A stretch of DNA of 64,000 nt, from positions 897,151-961,150 of the forward strand of contig FJOG01000019.1 of NCBI GenBank assembly GCA_900073065.1, read 5' to 3'. A model generated the notes under the pieces. It was not told the origin of the DNA. It saw only the letters and a list, made by a program, of their open reading frames with translations, and searched no databases. The translations under genes were made by a program, and so were the position numbers. How positions within the stretch are numbered: position 1 is the first letter of the stretch; every line of letters begins with the position of its first letter. This DNA is from Phialocephala subalpina (Eukaryota; Ascomycota; Leotiomycetes; Helotiales; Mollisiaceae). Shown here one piece after another: positions 60,394-64,000 of this stretch.

Positions 60394-61231
60394 TATTGTG
60401 TGATTCGAGGATAAGACAGATGATTCGGGGAGGTTAGAGAATCAGGAATAGCTTTTCCGTTGTCCCAGAACAGTTGGTTGATTCAAAGCAGAGCTTCGAA
60501 GCACCTAGAGCTTCCTTAGCGCGACCAGGCAGGACTGACCGCGCAGGCACTCGTTAATGCACGTGACCAACTTAGTCAGCGCTAAAACTCAAAGATCGGT
60601 TTTTGAAGTTATCTTGCCACAGCCGCCCACCTTTTCAACCTCATCCTTTCACGCTCGCTCGCACCCACGAAGAAAGTCGAACTGTCGCTTCAACCTTCAA
60701 AGTTGCCGGTCATCTTTCTACAACGACAGTACGACAACTTCAGTGACCCCGAAAATTTCACAGACGCCTTCACTGGTTCATCGTTCTGAGAAGAATTCTA
60801 CGTCAGCGGCAGCAGCGCATTCCCTTCGACTACATTCCACTCGCCACCCATCAAACCACAGTCTCAACCTCATCTCTTCGATCTCCAACGCCCGAACGAT
60901 CAGATCATAAAATCTTTTCGAGCCTCCGCGCAATTTCTACATTGTGCTTCTCGTGATCAGGTAAAGCCGCCGAGCAAACCCTGAATCATCGGGCGTCGAA
61001 TTCTTCGGCGACCAACAACCACACCTAGCGTTTCCAGTCAATACCGCCAAAACGCATTCCCCGCTCTTCGTAAAGCTTACAACTACACTCCTTTGCGAAA
61101 AACCTACCAGAGATCCCAGAACTCGATCTGCCATATCGAAGAAGCGCAAGGAAGTCCGCCGCAAAAAGCCCAAGCGTCCAGTCTTTGACGAACTTGACAA
61201 TATCTATCGCGCAAAGGCGTACAAGCCCAAG
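60394..61231. other. Divergent promoter region of rpt5 and TFIIB
   Basis: About 0.8 kb shared by two essential genes. The right half is probably the TFIIB 5' leader. The frame of TFIIB stays open for about 120 bp upstream (to KKRKEVRRKKPKRP) but has no ATG there, so it is treated as leader. Confidence 0.5.
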
Positions 61232-62345
61232 ATGCTGGCTCCGAATATGGCACTCGATAAGGGTGCGACAGAATGGACCGAAAATCTCAACATGTCTCTG
61301 ATGTGCAAGGATTGCAGAGAGGATCCTCCTAATATCGTCGAGGAGTTCTCGTCCGGCGACATGGTCTGCGGCTCCTGTGGATTGGTCCTCGGTGATCGTA
61401 TCGTCGACACCCGCTCTGAGTGGCGTACCTTCTCCAACGATGATCAAGGCAATGATGATCCGTCTCGCGTTGGTGATGGAGCAAACCCTCTTCTCAACGG
61501 TTCTCAACTTCAAACTACCATCGCTTTCGGCGACGGCAGTGCTCGTAGCCGCGATCTTCTCCGCGCTCAAGGCAAATCCTCAACTGATAAGGCTACCAAG
61601 GGTCTTCTGGCCGCATACAAGGAAATTGGTGCTCACTGCGACGCTGTCAATATCTCCAAGAACGTCTCCGACACCGCGAAGCACCTCTTCAAGCTCGTCG
61701 ATGACGCAAAGGCCTTCAAGGGCAAATCTCAAGAAGCTATCATCGCCGGTTGTATCTTCATCGCCTGCCGCCAGTGTGGTGTTCCCCGTACTTTCAGAGA
61801 AATCTACGCCTTGACCAAGGTTTCGAAGAAGGATATCGGTCGAACTTTCAAGGCTTTGGAGAAGTTCTTTGCTCAGGACAGTGCCGGAAAGGCTGCTATG
61901 GCGAATGCTTCTGGTAAGTTGGTGAGAGTGCTATACATTTACGTGCAATATTAACACTGCATGAAAAGGGATGCTTTCATCTACAGATACCTACCAAACT
62001 ACTACCTCTACAAATGCGAGCGACCTCTGTGTCCGTTACTGCAGTCAGCTTGGTCTCAATCGTCAAATCTTCGTCAAGGTTTCTCAAGGTCTTGCTGAGA
62101 AGATGTCGACCGTCGGTGATCTCGCTGGTCGCTCTCCTCTGTCCGTTGCGGCCGCGTGCATCTACATGGCCTCATACTTGCTTGGCAAGCCAAAGTCCCC
62201 GAAGGAAATTTCTCAAGTCGCCGGTGTCAGTGATGGTACCATTCGAACTGCATACAAATACCTGTATCAGGAGCGCGAGAGATTGATCGAGTCGGATTGG
62301 ATTGCTGATGGCAAGGGAAGCATGGATAACCTTCCAGTCGGTTGA
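61232..62345 (+). CDS. sua7: Transcription initiation factor TFIIB
   Basis: Two exons, 61232-61913 and 61969-62345, with a 55-nt intron (GTAAGT to GAAAAG); 352 residues, normal for TFIIB. The join reads NASGMLSSTDTYQTTT. The ATG at 61232 opens a short leader before ATEWTENLNMSLMCKDCRED. The zinc ribbon has C-x2-C (CKDC) and later CGSC, then the B-finger text RIVDTRSEWRTFSND. Two cyclin-like repeats follow: first AIIAGCIFIACRQCGVPRTF, second SVAAACIYMASYLLG and KEISQVAGVSDGTIRTAYKY. TFIIB bridges TBP on the promoter and RNA polymerase II. The upstream frame is open without an ATG, so no longer form is supported. Confidence 0.93.
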
Positions 62346-62810
62346 GTGGGTGATGCCATCTTGACGGGGTCGGGATAATACTTGACTTGGCCATACAATG
62401 GGGACTGGGGGTCATAATATGTTTGACGTATTTGTTTCTGCTTCTGAGATTGCGTTTGATCGTTGCGTTTGCGACTCGATCATTAAGAGCATTGATTTAG
62501 CAGGACATAAGATCAGACCTTTAACGTCCTTGCCACGATGGCCTTATGGCGCACTGGGGCAAAGTTGAGTTTACTGAACTGATATTCAGTCGTTCATGCG
62601 AACTGGGGAAAGTTCGAGTTTACTCGCCAGGTATTCAGTCCTTGCCTGGACGGCTTATTGCGATGATTTGGGGAGACAGTTGAGGTTACACTCGACAGCG
62701 ATAATCAGCGGATGAACAGTCATCTTTGATGGCATAGTTGCTTGTGATTAGGATTTTATAGACCAATACAATGCATGCCAAACATCCTTTCCTGACCGTG
62801 GTGAACTTTT
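62346..62810. other. 3' region between convergent genes
   Basis: About 0.5 kb after TFIIB, convergent with the NADAR gene. Loosely repeated text (TTTACTGAACTGATATTCAG, then TTTACTCGCCAGGTATTCAG) occurs at about 62571 and 62622. No gene seen. Confidence 0.45.
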
Positions 62811-62870
62811 GACAAGACAGGAGACAAGACAGGAGACAAAATAGGAGACAAAATGGGAGACAAGACAGGT
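62811..62870. repeat. Minisatellite, five 12-bp units
   Basis: Five consecutive units of the form GACAAGACAGGA. The third and fourth read GACAAAATAGGA and GACAAAATGGGA, and the fifth ends in T. It lies in the intergenic region before the NADAR gene 3' end. Confidence 0.85.
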
Positions 62871-62960
62871 AAGTAGTACCCGCAGGAATGAAGCAGTCCA
62901 ATCGATCAGAGATATTGTACCCGTCAAGCTGGGACATTCTGCCCATCAATCAACACCATA

Positions 62961-63765
62961 TTAAGTCTTTCGATCCCTTCTAGTTCTCTTCTTCGGTCTC
63001 TCCTCGTCTTTCTCTGCTTCCTGTCCAACTGCTTCTGCATCGCCCACGGTCTCCGGGTCATTCTCATTTTCATTAGTATCAATCCCCTCCCCCAATCCAA
63101 TATCATCAAACTTACTCTCCTTCCCCTTCCCCTCTCCAGTTTTCGCTCCAGCTTCCTTCTCCTCAGCCATCAGCCTCTCTCTAGCTTTTCCTAAAGCTTT
63201 CCCCAAGAGATTAAGACCCCATTCTCCCATTCTCTCCTCAGCCCATCGTTCTGTGAATCCAATGCCCCAGACTCGGTCCATGGGGCTAGCTTCCACCAGT
63301 TCCTTCTCTCCTGTCTGTAACAATCTCTCTTTCAAGCTTAAGCCTTTGCCTTCTAGCTCTCCCTTATCCTGCCCGTACTTAAACTTAAGATAACTCCCCT
63401 CCTCCACAATCCTTGATCGGTGTAATACCCAAGTCGAGTCTTTGAAATTCTTCACCTGAGATGGGAAGTCAGTATTGTCTTTCAAACGATGTTTCACAAC
63501 TCACCTTTCGTCCCAAAGACTTTTGCTCTTTGGGAGAAGTGGTTTGCAGGATCTTGGCGGCGATGGCGGGGTCGGAGAATAGGAGGGCTTTCTGGTGCAT
63601 CATGTATTGTTCTGCGGTTTTGTAATGGGTTCCTGTCTTCGGGTCCGTGAATGGAGACAAGTACCATTGTGAGTAGATGCAGTGTGGGGAGCCGTATTCG
63701 CGCCAGAAGTAGATGGGCTTTTGGGCTCCTGCTTGAGGAGCTGCGGAGGTGGATGAGGATGCCAT
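62961..63765 (-). CDS. NADAR-domain protein (YbiA/DUF1768 type)
   Basis: Two exons, 63505-63765 and 62961-63455, with a 49-nt phase-0 intron (GTGAGT to CTCAG); 251 residues. The join gives LGRKVKNFKDSTWVLHR. The NADAR fold is visible from IYFWREYG and YLSPFTDPKTGTHYKTAEQY (the conserved T-A-E-x-Y motif) through the SPKEQKSLGRKV segment to LLQTGEKELVEASPMDRVWG and GLNLLGKALGKARE. NADAR proteins such as bacterial YbiA act as N-glycosidases on riboflavin intermediates, and relatives are linked to ADP-ribose or NAD chemistry; the substrate here is unknown. After the domain is an acidic tail of about 75 residues ending in a basic RPKKRTRRDRKT, a possible nuclear signal. Confidence 0.85.
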
Positions 63766-64000
63766 TGTGGATGTTCTTCCTATGCAGAGAGACTGAAAAC
63801 AAGATGATGATGTCTTTTACTTTGCGATATTCGATATCCAATATTCAGACAAGAGTGTTAAAAGTGCATGTAAGTGATGAGTGAAGCCGGGTCTTGTGTA
63901 GCAATATGTAGAGGCTTCGTGCTTGAGGATGACTCTTCCACCGAGCACCTTCGCACCTTCCCACGAACTATTCGCCGATCATAGCTTCCCAGATCCTCGG

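Noticed and set aside
1..64000. CRISPR arrays, operons, riboswitches and ribosome binding sites
   Set aside because: Spliced genes show a nuclear fungal genome; none of these prokaryotic features is expected and none was seen.

Overview
The window is a contig from a filamentous ascomycete (Pezizomycotina; a leotiomycete would fit, but that is inference). Three kinds of evidence support this: genes with several 39-80 nt GT-AG introns, HET (heterokaryon incompatibility) sequences, and conserved fungal genes with filamentous-fungus layouts (C2+AGC kinase Sch9, Rsc7, TFIIB, Rpt5, ATP synthase subunit h, NADAR). There is one 88-N scaffold gap. Exon joins below were read by eye from splice sites, reading frame and family homology.

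Region 1 (1-4.3 kb) has a secreted DUF8021-type protein, a LITAF-type zinc-ribbon gene broken by a frameshift and stop codons, and a HET gene broken by two frameshifts. Region 2 (5.8-16.8 kb) is the most unusual part. It is a tandem cluster of at least four full genes plus one relic of an unnamed nuclear-looking family. Each full gene starts with a W-F-G-x-x-x-G-type block, has a phase-0 intron at the same place, and ends in a long acidic or basic disordered tail. Two intact members and the relic carry an ACGCGT box in or near the upstream sequence. A HET C-terminal relic lies inside the cluster.

Region 3 (16.8-36.2 kb) is gene-poor. It holds a dispersed, degenerate repeat family with a fixed order of TATA-like and other short boxes (six copies at 20.5-23.6 kb, one at 34.6-34.9 kb), the scaffold gap, and a PCL/Clg1-type cyclin gene wrecked by an internal deletion plus an exact 250-bp tandem duplication.

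Region 4 (36.2-46.3 kb) has an aldo/keto reductase with a premature stop, a four-exon MFS transporter, a Myb/SANT-like protein and a deaminase-fold protein with a reading-frame break. Region 5 (46.9-63.8 kb) is a conserved housekeeping block: Rsc7 (chromatin remodelling), Sch9 (nutrient/TOR signalling kinase), ATP synthase subunit h, proteasome ATPase Rpt5, TFIIB and a NADAR-domain protein. The contrast between this intact block and the decayed left two thirds suggests a compartmentalised genome.
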